A stretch of 64,000 nt of DNA from Limimaricola cinnabarinus LL-001 (GTDB lineage Bacteria > Pseudomonadota > Alphaproteobacteria > Rhodobacterales > Rhodobacteraceae): assembly GCF_000466965.1 (NCBI RefSeq), contig NZ_BATB01000007.1:1-64000 (forward strand), given 5' to 3'. The notes below the pieces were generated by a model. The model ran no database searches, was not told the DNA's origin, and saw nothing but the letters and a program-made list of their open reading frames with translations. Position numbers and translations under genes: made by a program. Position 1 is the stretch's first letter, and each line of letters begins with the position of its first letter. Positions 15,836-27,201 of the stretch are shown piece after piece.

Positions 15836-16543
15836 ATGACACTTACGACCGAAACCGCCGACGCGCTGCGCGCGGTGACGACCGCGACGCTGACCACCAT
15901 CCTTCTCAAGAAGGGGCTGCGCAACGTGTGGATTCGCGGCGCCATGCCGATGCGCGAGGGCGAGACGCGCGTGGTCGGCCCGGCCTTCACCTTCCGCTTC
16001 GTGCCCGCGCGCGAGGATCTGGCCACCCCCGCCTCGTGGGGTAGCCCGATCTCGACCCGCGCCGCGATCGAGGAAATGCCCGAGGGCGCGATCGCGGTGA
16101 TCGACGCCATGGGCATCGTCGATGCCGGTGTGTTCGGCGACATCCTGTGCGCGCGCATGGTCAAGCGCGGGGCGGCGGCGCTCATCACCGACGGGGTGAT
16201 CCGCGACCGCGCCGGGGTGATGCAGACCGGCCTGCCGATCTGGGCGCGCGGGGCCGCAGCACCACCCTCCGTCGCCGGCCTGACCTTCGTGGGCTGGCAG
16301 GAGACGGTAGGCTGCGGTGGCGTCTGCGTGGTGCCGGGCGACGTGATCGTGGCCGATGCCGACGGCGCCGTGGTGATCCCCGCGGCACTGGTCGATGAGG
16401 TCACGACCGAGGCGATCGAGCAGGAGCGCCTCGAAGGCTGGATCGTCGAAGAGGTCGAGCGCGGCGAGAAGCTGCCCGGCCTCTACCCGATGAACGAGGC
16501 CACGAAGGCGCGTTACGCGGCATGGAAGGAGGGCCGGTCATGA
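15836..16543 (+). CDS. RraA-like / HMG-aldolase family protein
   Basis: This 235-residue protein has the RraA fold (formerly called dimethylmenaquinone methyltransferase). The family signature is visible in GVFGDILCARMVKRGAAALITDGVIRD, with the Arg-Asp pair used by family aldolases and decarboxylases to bind a divalent metal and a pyruvate-like group. VVPGDVIVADADGAVVIP near residue 170 is also typical. Many members are class II pyruvate aldolases or oxaloacetate decarboxylases, not RNase E regulators. It overlaps a DapA-like gene by 4 bp, which makes a sugar-acid or aromatic-acid breakdown step more likely than RNase control. Substrate unknown. Confidence 0.78.
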   Translation: MTLTTETADALRAVTTATLTTILLKKGLRNVWIRGAMPMREGETRVVGPAFTFRFVPAREDLATPASWGSPISTRAAIEEMPEGAIAVIDAMGIVDAGVFGDILCARMVKRGAAALITDGVIRDRAGVMQTGLPIWARGAAAPPSVAGLTFVGWQETVGCGGVCVVPGDVIVADADGAVVIPAALVDEVTTEAIEQERLEGWIVEEVERGEKLPGLYPMNEATKARYAAWKEGRS

Positions 16544-17463
16544 TCTCGGCCGAGACACGCGGCGTCTTCGCCATCGCGCCGACGCCGTTTTTGCCAAGCG
16601 GCGCGCTCGACATGGCCTCTCTGGGGCGCATGACCGAACGCTACCGCGACTGCGGCGTCGACGGTCTGACGATCCTCGGGATCATGGGTGAGGCGCAAAA
16701 GCTCGAGCCCGAGGAAAGCCTTGCGGTGGTGCGCGAGGTGATCGCCCATGCGCAAGGCCTGCCCGTGGTGGTCGGCATCTCCGCGCCGGGCTTCGCGGCG
16801 ATGAAGCGGCTCTCGGCGGCGGCGATGGAGATGGGGGCAGCAGGCGTGATGATGACGCCCCCCGCCGCGATGCGCAGCGACGACCAGATCGCGGGCTGGT
16901 TCTCGGGGGCCGTGGCGCAGATCGGCGGCGACGTGCCCTTCGTGCTGCAGGACCACCCCACGGCGACCGGAGTAGTCATGTCCAACGCGGTGATCCGCCG
17001 CGTCGTGGACGAGAACCCGTCATGCGTGATGCTCAAGCACGAGGATTGGCCGGGGCTGGAGAAGATCTCGGCGATCCGGCGCTGGCAGGCGGAGGGCGAG
17101 ATGCGCGCCCTGTCGATCCTGTGCGGCAACGGCGCGCTGTTTCTCGACATGGAGATGGCGCGCGGAGCCGATGGCGCAATGACCGGCTATGCCTTTCCCG
17201 AGATGCTGCGCCGCGTGGTCGACCTCTCAGTCAGCGACCGCGACGCGGCACAGGACATTTACGACGCGCATCTGCCGCTTCTGCGCTATGAGCATCAGCC
17301 CGGCGTCGGCCTCGCGGTGCGCAAGCACATCCTGGCGCGGCGCGGCTTCATCGCGCATGGCGACCTGCGCGCCCCCGGCGCCGGCCCGAGCGAGGCCACG
17401 CGCGCCGAGATCGACTACCTGCTGGCGCGGCTCGCGGCGCGCGATCCTGGCTGCGGTCTCTAG
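16540..17463 (+). CDS. DapA-family (dihydrodipicolinate synthase-like) lyase
   Basis: This 307-residue TIM-barrel protein starts at 16540, overlapping the previous stop (ATGA) with GGAGGG 7-12 bases upstream. The family motif GIMGEAQKL sits where DapA has GTTGE. The Schiff-base Lys is probably that in [12 protein letters not shown]. The catalytic Tyr of the usual YNxP motif is replaced: the loop reads [10 protein letters not shown]. It is therefore unlikely to be the lysine-pathway DapA and may be a divergent aldolase or dehydratase acting with the RraA-like partner. It is convergent with rlmE; the two stop codons share a CTAG. Confidence 0.78.
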   Translation: MISAETRGVFAIAPTPFLPSGALDMASLGRMTERYRDCGVDGLTILGIMGEAQKLEPEESLAVVREVIAHAQGLPVVVGISAPGFAAMKRLSAAAMEMGAAGVMMTPPAAMRSDDQIAGWFSGAVAQIGGDVPFVLQDHPTATGVVMSNAVIRRVVDENPSCVMLKHEDWPGLEKISAIRRWQAEGEMRALSILCGNGALFLDMEMARGADGAMTGYAFPEMLRRVVDLSVSDRDAAQDIYDAHLPLLRYEHQPGVGLAVRKHILARRGFIAHGDLRAPGAGPSEATRAEIDYLLARLAARDPGCGL

Positions 17464-18212
17464 GCCTCGTCGTCGTCGTTGCGGCCCTTGTAGCCGGTCG
17501 CAACGACGAATTTCTCCGAACTGTCGGAGCGCGAGGCGGGCGGCTTGACGTTCTGCACCTTGTCGAACTTCTTTTTCAGAAGCTGCTGCAGGCTGCCCTC
17601 GGCCCCGCCCGCCAGCACCTTGGCGACGAAGGTGCCGCCGGGGCTGAGCACGTCGAAGGCGAAATGGGCGGCGGCCTCGCACAGCGCGATGATCCGGAGG
17701 TGGTCGGTCTGCTTGTGGCCCGAGGCCGAGGCGGCCATGTCGGACATTACCACGTCGGCCTCCCCGCCGAGCCATTCCTTGACCTGCAGATCGGCGTCGT
17801 CCTCCATGAAGTCGAGCTGGTGGATCTCGGCGCCCGCGATCGGCTCGACCTCCTGCAGATCGACGCCCAGCACGGTGCCGACCTGTTTGCCCGACTTGGC
17901 GCCGAGCGCGTTGACCCGTGCGACGGCCACCTGGCACCAGCCGCCGGGCGCGCAGCCCAGATCGACCACACGCGCGCCGGGCACCAGAAAGCGGAACTTC
18001 TCGTCGAGCTCCAGGATCTTGTAGGCGGCGCGGCCCCGGTAGCCCTCGGCCTTGGCGCGCTTCACGTAAGGATCGTTGAGCTGCCGCTCGAGCCAGAGCT
18101 TGGAGCTCATCTTGCGGCCGCGCGCGGTCTTGACCTTGACAGTCAGGTCGCGCTGCCCGCGACCGGAGGTGTTTCCGGTGCCCGCGCCGGGCTTCTTGGG
18201 GGTCGTGGCCAT
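17460..18212 (-). CDS. rlmE: 23S rRNA (U2552) 2'-O-methyltransferase RlmE
   Basis: This 250-residue Rossmann-fold methyltransferase methylates U2552 of 23S rRNA during 50S assembly. The SAM loop is [17 protein letters not shown] (near residue 83) and the catalytic region includes [19 protein letters not shown] and [11 protein letters not shown]. An N-terminal basic extension of about 35 residues (KKPGAG...GRGQRD) exceeds E. coli RlmE (209 residues) and is usual in Rhodobacterales. The stop codon overlaps that of the convergent DapA-like gene. In related genomes it commonly neighbours ppx; here ppx lies 2.7 kb away across the C1 cluster. Confidence 0.93.
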   Translation of the reverse strand: MATTPKKPGAGTGNTSGRGQRDLTVKVKTARGRKMSSKLWLERQLNDPYVKRAKAEGYRGRAAYKILELDEKFRFLVPGARVVDLGCAPGGWCQVAVARVNALGAKSGKQVGTVLGVDLQEVEPIAGAEIHQLDFMEDDADLQVKEWLGGEADVVMSDMAASASGHKQTDHLRIIALCEAAAHFAFDVLSPGGTFVAKVLAGGAEGSLQQLLKKKFDKVQNVKPPASRSDSSEKFVVATGYKGRNDDDEA

Positions 18213-18307
18213 GCCGAGGTCTCCTGATCAGAGACCCCGACTATGCCAAGCGCACGGGTCAGGGCAAGGCCAAGCGGCACTGCCCGCGGGTTTGAAACGC
18301 GGCGGTG

Positions 18308-19363
18308 TCAGGCCCGCCGACGCCGACGGCCGCCATCGCGCCCGCCCCGGCCCTCGCCCGGAACGCCCGGCGGACGGTTGAAACGGATCCACTCCGCCCC
18401 CGAGGGGTCGTTGTCGGTAAGAAAGTTCGCGGCGCGAATCGCGCTCATCTCGCCGCCCGGCCGGGCGCTGCGCGAGCCGATGCCCATCAGGCGGCAGAAG
18501 GTCTCGTCGTCCATTTCGTCGGGCACGATGATCCCGGCCGCTTCCAGCTCGGCCCGCTTCTCGGCGATCTTCGCCATCGGCGTCGGCAGCGCGCAGGGGT
18601 TCATGATCGCGCTCGTCATGCCCGAGGCGATCGCCATCGGCAGGAAGGCGTTGTTGATCCCGTGCCGGTTGGGTAGGCCGAAGGAGATGTTCGAGGCGCC
18701 GCAAGTGGTGTTGACGCCCAACTCCTCGCGTAGGCGTCGCACGAGAGCGAAGACCTGCAGACCGGCGGTCGCCATTGCGCCGATCGGCATCACCAGCGGA
18801 TCGACCACGATGTCATGCGCGGGAATGCCGAAATCGGCGGCGCGCTCGACGATCTTCTTGGCGACGGCAAAGCGCACATCGGGATCCTCGGAGATGCCGG
18901 TGTCGTCGTTCGAGATCGCCACCACCGGCACGTTGTATTTCTTGACCAGCGGCAGGACGAGCTCCAGCCGCTCCTCCTCGCCCGTCACCGAGTTCAACAA
19001 GGGCCGCCCCTGCGCCGCCGCGAGACCGGCCTCGAGCGCCGCCGGAACCGAGCTGTCGATGCACAGCGGCACATCGACGAGGCCCTGCACCAGCTCGATG
19101 ATCTTGGTCATGAGCGGCGGCTCGGTCTCGTTGGGGTTGGGGTTGGAGTTGTAGACCACGCCCGCGTTCACATCGAGCATCGTCGCCCCGCAGGCAACCT
19201 GCGCGATGGCGTCCTTTTCCACGGTCGAGAAATCGCCCGCCTCGAGCTCGGCGGCGAGCTTCTTGCGCCCTGTGGGGTTGATCCGCTCACCGATCACGCA
19301 GAACGGCTGATCAAAGCCGATGATCGCGGTTTTCGTTTTCGATTCAACGATCGTTCGGGTCAT
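18308..19363 (-). CDS. Methyltetrahydrofolate:corrinoid methyltransferase-like protein
   Basis: This 351-residue pterin-binding TIM barrel (PF00809) starts at the ATG at 19363 with AAGGA upstream. Folate-site motifs are visible: VIGERINPTGRKKL, ATMLDVNAG, VPLCIDSS and a conserved SNISFGLPNRHGIN. It is like the folate-binding module of cobalamin-dependent methionine synthase (MetH) or of corrinoid methyltransferases, as a stand-alone protein. In Roseobacter-group bacteria MetH is often split into separate modules. It is third after the small Virulence_fact-family gene and a MetF-like reductase on the same strand. The very basic C-terminal tail (GRGGRDGGRRRRRA) is unusual. A role in methionine synthesis or methyl-group catabolism is inferred. 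Confidence 0.82.
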   Translation of the reverse strand: MTRTIVESKTKTAIIGFDQPFCVIGERINPTGRKKLAAELEAGDFSTVEKDAIAQVACGATMLDVNAGVVYNSNPNPNETEPPLMTKIIELVQGLVDVPLCIDSSVPAALEAGLAAAQGRPLLNSVTGEEERLELVLPLVKKYNVPVVAISNDDTGISEDPDVRFAVAKKIVERAADFGIPAHDIVVDPLVMPIGAMATAGLQVFALVRRLREELGVNTTCGASNISFGLPNRHGINNAFLPMAIASGMTSAIMNPCALPTPMAKIAEKRAELEAAGIIVPDEMDDETFCRLMGIGSRSARPGGEMSAIRAANFLTDNDPSGAEWIRFNRPPGVPGEGRGGRDGGRRRRRA

Positions 19364-19399
19364 TCTCAATCCTTGTCATTGGCCGTTCGGCCTGAAATC

Positions 19400-20308
19400 T
19401 CAGCGGGCCGCGCTATGCTGCGCGGGATGCCGCGCGGCCAGCCAGTCGGCGCTGGCAGCGATGCCGCCCAGCGGGAAGATATGCGCCTGCTCCAGCCCGA
19501 GCTGCGGCTCGGCCGACCGCGCGTTCTCCAGCGCGGCGGCGATCTCGTCGGGCGCATAGGGCACGAGCAGGTGGCTGACGTCCATCGCCCGTTTCTGCAA
19601 CACTTTCAACGACGGGCCAACCCCGCAGGCCATGGCGTATTTGATCAGCGTCTGAAGCTTGGCCGGCCCCGCGAGGCCGACATGCACCGGCAGGTCGACG
19701 CCGGCGGCGCGGATGGTGCGGGCCCAGTCGATCACCGGCGCGGCGTCGAACACGAACTGCGTGACGAGCGCCATCGCCGCGTCGGAGCGGTTCGCGAAAT
19801 CCTGTTTCCAGCGCAGCGCGTCGCGCACCACCGCGTCGCCGCCATCGGCATCGATGTCGCGGTTGCCCTCGGGGTGGCCCGCCACGTGCAGCCGCTCAAA
19901 GCCCGCGCGATCGAACTCGCCGCTCTCGAGAAGCTGCATCGAGGAATGGAAATCGCCGCGCGGGGTGGCGATGCCGCCCGCCAGCACCAGCGCCTCCTTG
20001 ACCCCCGCCTCGCCCTGATAGCGCGCGATCCAGTCGCCAAGCTGGGCGCGGCTCTCGATGCTGCGGGCCGGGAAATGCGGCATCACGGCAAAACCTTCGG
20101 CGGCGATGCGTTTCACCGTCGCCACCATCTCATCGATCGGCGTGCCGTCGATATGGGCGATATAGACGCGCGTACCCGCGGGCAGGAGGGCGGCGAAACT
20201 GTCGACCTTGGCCGCGGTGCGCGGCATCACCTCGATCGAGGCGCGGGCGGTGAGATCACCACCCCGGGCGGGCGCGGGTTTCGCGCGGCGGAAGGTCAAC
20301 AGGGACAT
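19400..20308 (-). CDS. Methylenetetrahydrofolate reductase-like protein
   Basis: This 302-residue MetF-family barrel starts at 20308, preceded by AAGGAGGTG. Typical features are ASIEVMPRTAAKVDSF at the N-terminus, VYIAHIDGTP, a central ALVLAGG, and VTQFVFDAAPVIDW, which matches the substrate-binding QxxF segment of MetF. It is more divergent than housekeeping MetF, especially in the C-terminal third. It would interconvert methylene- and methyl-tetrahydrofolate. The preceding gene overlaps its upstream region and the corrinoid methyltransferase-like gene follows 37 bp later, which supports a C1-transfer unit. Confidence 0.83.
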   Translation of the reverse strand: MSLLTFRRAKPAPARGGDLTARASIEVMPRTAAKVDSFAALLPAGTRVYIAHIDGTPIDEMVATVKRIAAEGFAVMPHFPARSIESRAQLGDWIARYQGEAGVKEALVLAGGIATPRGDFHSSMQLLESGEFDRAGFERLHVAGHPEGNRDIDADGGDAVVRDALRWKQDFANRSDAAMALVTQFVFDAAPVIDWARTIRAAGVDLPVHVGLAGPAKLQTLIKYAMACGVGPSLKVLQKRAMDVSHLLVPYAPDEIAAALENARSAEPQLGLEQAHIFPLGGIAASADWLAARHPAQHSAAR

Positions 20309-20331
20309 CAGCACCTCCTTGAGGGCGCGGG

Positions 20332-20628
20332 TCATTCGCGCCCGTTATTGTCGATCAGCGCCTTGAGACGCGCCGTGTCGTATTCGGCCTCGACCCGCTC
20401 GGCCGCGACGCGCGCGGCCTCGTCGGGCGCGCCTTCGATCTCGCCCCACGGCGCCTTGCGCCATTCGGCGAGGTAGTCGTCCGTGCCCGCCGCCCCCGAT
20501 TTCATCGCCGCGCGGTCGATGGCCTGTTCGAACCGCTCGGAGAGCTGGATCTTGGTGCCGCGCCGACCACGGCCGACGATCACCTGAGCGGGCATGTCGC
20601 GCCACAGAACGAGCGTGATTTCTGGCAT
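20332..20628 (-). CDS. Small conserved protein of the Virulence_fact (PF13769-type) family
   Basis: This 98-residue soluble protein starts at 20628 with AAGGA 6-10 bases upstream. It begins MPEITLVLWRDMPAQVIVGRGRRG and contains a conserved acidic/aromatic middle (DDYLAEWRKAPWGE). Proteins like this are annotated 'virulence factor' but no virulence role is established; in Rhodobacterales they precede MetF-like and pterin methyltransferase genes, as here. It is the first gene of that unit. A part in C1 metabolism or methionine synthase function is suggested by position only. Confidence 0.75.
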   Translation of the reverse strand: MPEITLVLWRDMPAQVIVGRGRRGTKIQLSERFEQAIDRAAMKSGAAGTDDYLAEWRKAPWGEIEGAPDEAARVAAERVEAEYDTARLKALIDNNGRE

Positions 20629-20876
20629 TGCGGGTCCTTTCCTCGACTTTGCTGATATCGTGCCACGCCGCCCCGGCAGGGTCGGAATTCGACATTCTGG
20701 CCGCGTAGCGCGACGCCGCTCCTTGTCGCAGGCCGGGGCCACCGCCGCCAGAGCGGCGAATCGCAGAAATCCCCAAGATCGTGATGAGCTACGTTGCGAC
20801 GGGAGGCATCGCGGCGCTTGCGTGACGGCGGCACAGCCCCTACCCTGAACCCAACTCGATATTGGAGGGCGTGTTC

Positions 20877-21986
20877 ATGACGCCCATGCGTCCCGACGGT
20901 GCGGGCGTGTTCCCGAAAGCGGTGAGATCCCCCGCGCCAGATCCGGATCAGGCGACGCTCTATGCCGCGCTTGATCTTGGTACAAACAGCTGTCGGATGC
21001 TGATTGCCCAACCCAAGGGCAGCCAGTTTCACGTCGTCGACAGCTTTTCAAAGACGGTCCAGCTGGGCCACGGGCTCGAGCAGACGGGCCGGCTTTCGCG
21101 CGCCTCGATGAATCGCACCATCGGCGCGATCCGGATCTGTCGGCAAAAGCTGCAGAAGCACGGCGTGACCCGGATGCGGCTCGTCGCGACCGAGGCGTGC
21201 CGCCGGGCCAAGAACGGTCGGGCCTTTCTCGCGCAGGTGCAGCGCGACACCGGTCTCAGGCTCGACGTGATCCGCCCCGAAGAAGAAGCGCGGCTCGCGG
21301 TGATCTCCTGCGCGCCGCTGGTCTCGACCAAGACCGAGCAGCTTCTCGTCGTCGACATCGGCGGCGGCTCGACCGAGCTTGTCTGGATCGACCTCACCAA
21401 CGTGCCCAAGCGCGAACGCCCCCGCGCGATCATGCGGTTGCATTCGGGGTTTCATCAGGACCCCGGCCCCTTCGCCGCCGCCAAGGTGGTGGACTGGATC
21501 TCGGTGCCCTTGGGGGTGGCGACGCTGCGCGATCAGTTTCAGGACGTGGAGGACGACGCCGCGCGCTTCGCGCTGATGAGCTGGTTCTTCGAGGAGAACC
21601 TCGCGGGCTTTGCGCCGTCGGCCTCCGAACAGGCGCGCGAGGGCTTTCAGATCATCGGCACCTCGGGCACCGTCACCACCGTCGCCGCGAGCCACCTTGG
21701 CCTGAGACGTTACGATCGCAACAAGGTGGACGGTCTGCGCATGACCTCCGACCAGATCGACGCGGTGATCCGCGACTACCTCGCACTCGGCCCCGACGGG
21801 CGGCGCGACGATCCGCGCATCGGTCGCGACCGGCAGGCGCTCATCATGTCCGGCTCGGCGATCCTTCAGGCGCTGATGCGGCTGTGGCCCACCGACCGGC
21901 TGTCGGTGGCGGATCGCGGCCTGCGCGAGGGGCTGCTCTATGCCCAGATGAGCGCCGATGGCGTGCTGGAGGACGGGCCTTACTAG
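20877..21986 (+). CDS. ppx: Exopolyphosphatase / pppGpp phosphatase family protein
   Basis: This 369-residue ASKHA-fold enzyme starts at the ATG at 20877 with GGAGG 8 bases upstream. Phosphate-binding loops are ALDLGTNSCRMLIAQP (about residue 32) and VVDIGGGSTELVW (about 160); later motifs are IIGTSGTVTTVAA and VADRGLREGLLY. It matches the short Ppx/GppA form without the C-terminal HD domain of E. coli Ppx. It would hydrolyse polyphosphate and/or pppGpp. It is divergent from the C1 cluster across a 248-bp region with no recognisable operator. Confidence 0.88.
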   Translation: MTPMRPDGAGVFPKAVRSPAPDPDQATLYAALDLGTNSCRMLIAQPKGSQFHVVDSFSKTVQLGHGLEQTGRLSRASMNRTIGAIRICRQKLQKHGVTRMRLVATEACRRAKNGRAFLAQVQRDTGLRLDVIRPEEEARLAVISCAPLVSTKTEQLLVVDIGGGSTELVWIDLTNVPKRERPRAIMRLHSGFHQDPGPFAAAKVVDWISVPLGVATLRDQFQDVEDDAARFALMSWFFEENLAGFAPSASEQAREGFQIIGTSGTVTTVAASHLGLRRYDRNKVDGLRMTSDQIDAVIRDYLALGPDGRRDDPRIGRDRQALIMSGSAILQALMRLWPTDRLSVADRGLREGLLYAQMSADGVLEDGPY

Positions 21987-22142
21987 GCACGCCGCGGCAA
22001 AACGGACGGCGCAAGCGACCCCGGATGGCCCCCGCCATCTTCTGTTTGGTGACAATCCGCCTTCGGAGCCCGGTGGGACGGTCACCCTTTTGCCCCCCGC
22101 GCCACGGGCGTATGTAGGCGCCACAGGGATGAAAGGACTACC

Positions 22143-24488
<2,346 letters not shown>

Positions 24489-24496
24489 AATCTCTC

Positions 24497-24524
24497 GCCG
24501 CCGCTCGTTCCTTCGGGCGGCGGC
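24497..24524 (+). terminator. Hairpin after tex
   Basis: GCCGCCG pairs with CGGCGGC and the inner CTCG pairs with CGGG with one G-T pair, giving an 11-bp stem and a 6-base loop. No T run follows, so intrinsic strength is uncertain. Confidence 0.45.
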
Positions 24525-24749
24525 CTGCACTGCCTCGCCTTTGGCGAGCGGTTGCGGGGCCTGCCTTACCGGTTTGTCGCTTCTAGCGCTGTCCGACGAG
24601 ATGGGCAGCGTCGCGCCCGACATCCGAAGCTCACCCCATCGAATTGCCCGTAGCGTCGAACGATACCGGAACCTCTGTTCAATCCTGTGCAATACGCACG
24701 GATCCACACACGATGCAGCTCGTCGAACTAATGTGATATAGGAAGGATA

Positions 24750-24826
<77 letters not shown>

Positions 24827-24900
24827 CAATGGGCGTTCGATAGGCGAAACCGGACGCGGGCGCAACGGCTTTTCGCCGCCGCCCCCGCGTCAATTCGCAC

Positions 24901-26121
24901 TCAGCCGAACAGCTCGTGGCAAAGTTCGAGCGCGTCGACGAGGCGGTCGACCTCGGCCTCGGTGTTGTAGAGGCCGAACGAGGCGCGGCAGGTCGCACCG
25001 ACGCCCAAATGGTCCATCAGCGGCATCGCGCAATGGGTGCCGGCCCGCACCGCGATGCCCTTCTTGTCGAGCACGGTCGAGATGTCGTGTGCATGCGCGC
25101 CGCCCTCGATGGTGAGCGAGAAGATCGCGCCCTTTCCGGCCGAGTTGCCTTGGACATTAAGCCAGTTCAGCCCCTTGAACCGCTCGATCGCCCGATTGCG
25201 CAGGTGCCTCTCATGCGCGGCGATGTCGTCCATCCCGACGCCCATCATCCAGTCGAGCGCCACGCCCATGCCGATGGTCGAAACGATGGACGGCGTGCCG
25301 GCCTCGAACCGCATCGGCGGTTCGTTATAGGTCACCGTGTCGCGCGTCACCCGGTCGATCATGTCGCCGCCGCCCATGAAGGGGCGCATCTCGGCCATGC
25401 GCTCGCTCCGCACGTAGATTGCGCCCGCGCCCGAGGGGCCATAGAGCTTGTGACCGGTGATCGCATAAAAATCGCAGCCGATCGCCTGAACGTCGACCGG
25501 CATGTGCACCGCCGCCTGGCTGCCATCGACGAGCACCGGCACGCCGCGGGCGCGCGCACCGTCGCAAATCGCCTTCACGTCGACCACGGTGCCGAGCACG
25601 TTGGACATGTGGGTCACGGCCACGAGTTTGGTCTTCGGCCCGATCGCGTCGATCACCGCCTGCGGGTCGAGATCGCCATTCGCGTCCACGTCGACCCATT
25701 TGATCACCACGCCCTGCCGCTCGCGCAGGAAATGCCACGGCACGATGTTGGCGTGGTGCTCCATGATCGACAGCACGATCTCGTCGCCTGGCTCCATGCG
25801 CGGCATGGCCCAGCCATAGGCGACCATGTTGATGCCTTCGGTGGTGCCGGTGTTGAGGATGATCTCCTCGGCGCTGGCGGCATTGAGGAACTTGCGCACC
25901 ACGTCGCGGGTGCCCTCGTATCTCTCGGTCGAGATGGTCGAGAGCGTGTGCAGCCCGCGATGCACGTTCGAGTATTCCTGCGCATAGCCACGGTTGATCG
26001 CGTCGATCACCACCTGCGGCTTTTGCGCCGAGGCGCCGTTGTCGAGATAGACCAGCGGCACGCCATTGATCTCGCGCGACAGGATCGGGAACTGGGCCCG
26101 GATCTCTTCGACGTCATACAT
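24901..26121 (-). CDS. sufS: SufS cysteine desulfurase (group II)
   Basis: This 406-residue PLP enzyme mobilises sulfur from cysteine as a persulfide for the SufBCD scaffold. The PLP lysine is in [13 protein letters not shown] and the active Cys is in [15 protein letters not shown], the short-loop form typical of SufS. It is the last gene of the suf operon, 8 bp overlapping the preceding YIP1-like gene. No sufE or sufU is seen beside it, so its sulfur acceptor must be elsewhere or be SufBCD itself. A tRNA-Arg lies 75 bp downstream on the same strand. Confidence 0.95.
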   Translation of the reverse strand: MYDVEEIRAQFPILSREINGVPLVYLDNGASAQKPQVVIDAINRGYAQEYSNVHRGLHTLSTISTERYEGTRDVVRKFLNAASAEEIILNTGTTEGINMVAYGWAMPRMEPGDEIVLSIMEHHANIVPWHFLRERQGVVIKWVDVDANGDLDPQAVIDAIGPKTKLVAVTHMSNVLGTVVDVKAICDGARARGVPVLVDGSQAAVHMPVDVQAIGCDFYAITGHKLYGPSGAGAIYVRSERMAEMRPFMGGGDMIDRVTRDTVTYNEPPMRFEAGTPSIVSTIGMGVALDWMMGVGMDDIAAHERHLRNRAIERFKGLNWLNVQGNSAGKGAIFSLTIEGGAHAHDISTVLDKKGIAVRAGTHCAMPLMDHLGVGATCRASFGLYNTEAEVDRLVDALELCHELFG

Positions 26122-26710
26122 TGGGCAATCCTCCCTGGGCGGTCAGCCCGGTGAGCGCCAGCAGCAGCGCGAGCGCCGTGCCGATGGCGATGAAGGCAAG
26201 AAACAGCGCCGCCATGGCCCGGCCGACGCCGCGAAAACCATGCAGCACCTGAATGAAGCGCGCGAGGCACCAGAAGAGCCAGACCAGCCCCGCGAGACCG
26301 ATCAACCCCGCGACCGGCGGCAGCACGAGGATCAGCACCCCCTGTACCAGCCGCAATACCATGGCCAGCACCTCGAGCCAGACCACGAGCGCCAGCGCCG
26401 AGGCGAAGCGCCCGACCCCGCCGAGCATCCGGCCCGTCGCTGTCACACCGCCCGCGAGCAGCACCAGCGACACGCCCAGGAGCCCCGCATAGCCGAAGGG
26501 CGACAAGCCGAAGGAGCCGCCCTCCGCGTCCATCGGCATCATCGGCATCGCGCCTTGGATCAGCGCGGTCAGCACCACGCTCAGGCAGGTGACGAGAACC
26601 AGCGCCTGCCATGCGGTGGCCGCGCCCGGAAAGCTGCGCAGCAGCCGCGCCGCCGCGTCGCCGGGCGCGCGCAGGCTCAGCCGCAGGAGATCTGTCAGAT
26701 AGGTCCACAT
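26114..26710 (-). CDS. YIP1-family membrane protein
   Basis: This 198-residue protein starts at 26710 (MWTYLTDLLRLSLRAP). It has about five membrane helices, including ALVLVTCLSVVLTALIQGAM, ALALVVWLEVLAMVLRLVQG and AALFLAFIAIGTALALLLALTG. The short amphipathic N-terminus followed by this helix pattern matches bacterial YIP1-domain proteins, whose function is unknown. It sits between a second YIP1-like gene and sufS, overlapping sufS by 8 bp, so it is co-expressed with Fe-S assembly genes. Whether it takes part in that process is unknown. Confidence 0.72.
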   Translation of the reverse strand: MWTYLTDLLRLSLRAPGDAAARLLRSFPGAATAWQALVLVTCLSVVLTALIQGAMPMMPMDAEGGSFGLSPFGYAGLLGVSLVLLAGGVTATGRMLGGVGRFASALALVVWLEVLAMVLRLVQGVLILVLPPVAGLIGLAGLVWLFWCLARFIQVLHGFRGVGRAMAALFLAFIAIGTALALLLALTGLTAQGGLPNV

Positions 26711-26714
26711 GATT

Positions 26715-27200
26715 TCAGCCCCGATGCGCGACGGCGGCGCGCAGGCCCTGCGCCCAGAACCAGAAGAACGCCGCGATCCAGATCGCGCCCACGACATGGG
26801 CCGCGGGCCCCTGCCCGTTGAGGCCCGTCTGAAGCCCGTAGAGCAGCCCCGCAGGCGTCGCCGCGAGAAAGGACCAGAACAGCGCAAGCCGGGCGGAGAA
26901 CGCCGGGATGCGGCGCTTGGCCAAACGCAGCGCGAGCCAGCTCAGCCCCGCCACGGCATAGAAGACCAGCGGCCAGAAGAAGATCCACGCCACCAGCTCG
27001 TAGGCGACGAGCTTCGACAGCTCGTCGCCGGTCTCATGCGCCACCCGCGCCAGCCGCGGCCATTGCGCCACGAAGATCAGCCCGCAGCCCGCCATCAGGA
27101 AGGCAATGGCCCGATCCTCGCGTCGCCCCTGATCGAGCAGGTCGGCCACGACCCGGCGCGGATGGCGCCAGGTCCTCAGAATGTCCGAGGACACCGCCAT
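26715..27200 (-). CDS. YIP1-like membrane protein
   Basis: This 161-residue protein has four predicted helices (AIAFLMAGCGLIFVAQW, AYELVAWIFFWPLVFYAVAG, ALFWSFLAATPAGLLYGL, HVVGAIWIAAFFWFWAQGL). It begins MAVSSDILRTWRHPRRV, a pattern of short YIP1-type proteins. It starts immediately after the sufD stop (1 bp apart), so translation is likely coupled. It and the next gene may form a hetero-oligomer. No known role in Fe-S biogenesis. Confidence 0.7.
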   Translation of the reverse strand: MAVSSDILRTWRHPRRVVADLLDQGRREDRAIAFLMAGCGLIFVAQWPRLARVAHETGDELSKLVAYELVAWIFFWPLVFYAVAGLSWLALRLAKRRIPAFSARLALFWSFLAATPAGLLYGLQTGLNGQGPAAHVVGAIWIAAFFWFWAQGLRAAVAHRG

Positions 27201-27201
27201 C

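Noticed and set aside
20629-20876. Possible SAM or cobalamin riboswitch in front of the C1 unit
   Set aside because: I could not find the conserved B12-box or SAM-II core; the 5' leader of the minus-strand unit looks short.
24541-24741. 66-codon frame between tex and tRNA-Arg
   Set aside because: No ribosome site, no recognisable features and no codon bias like the neighbours.
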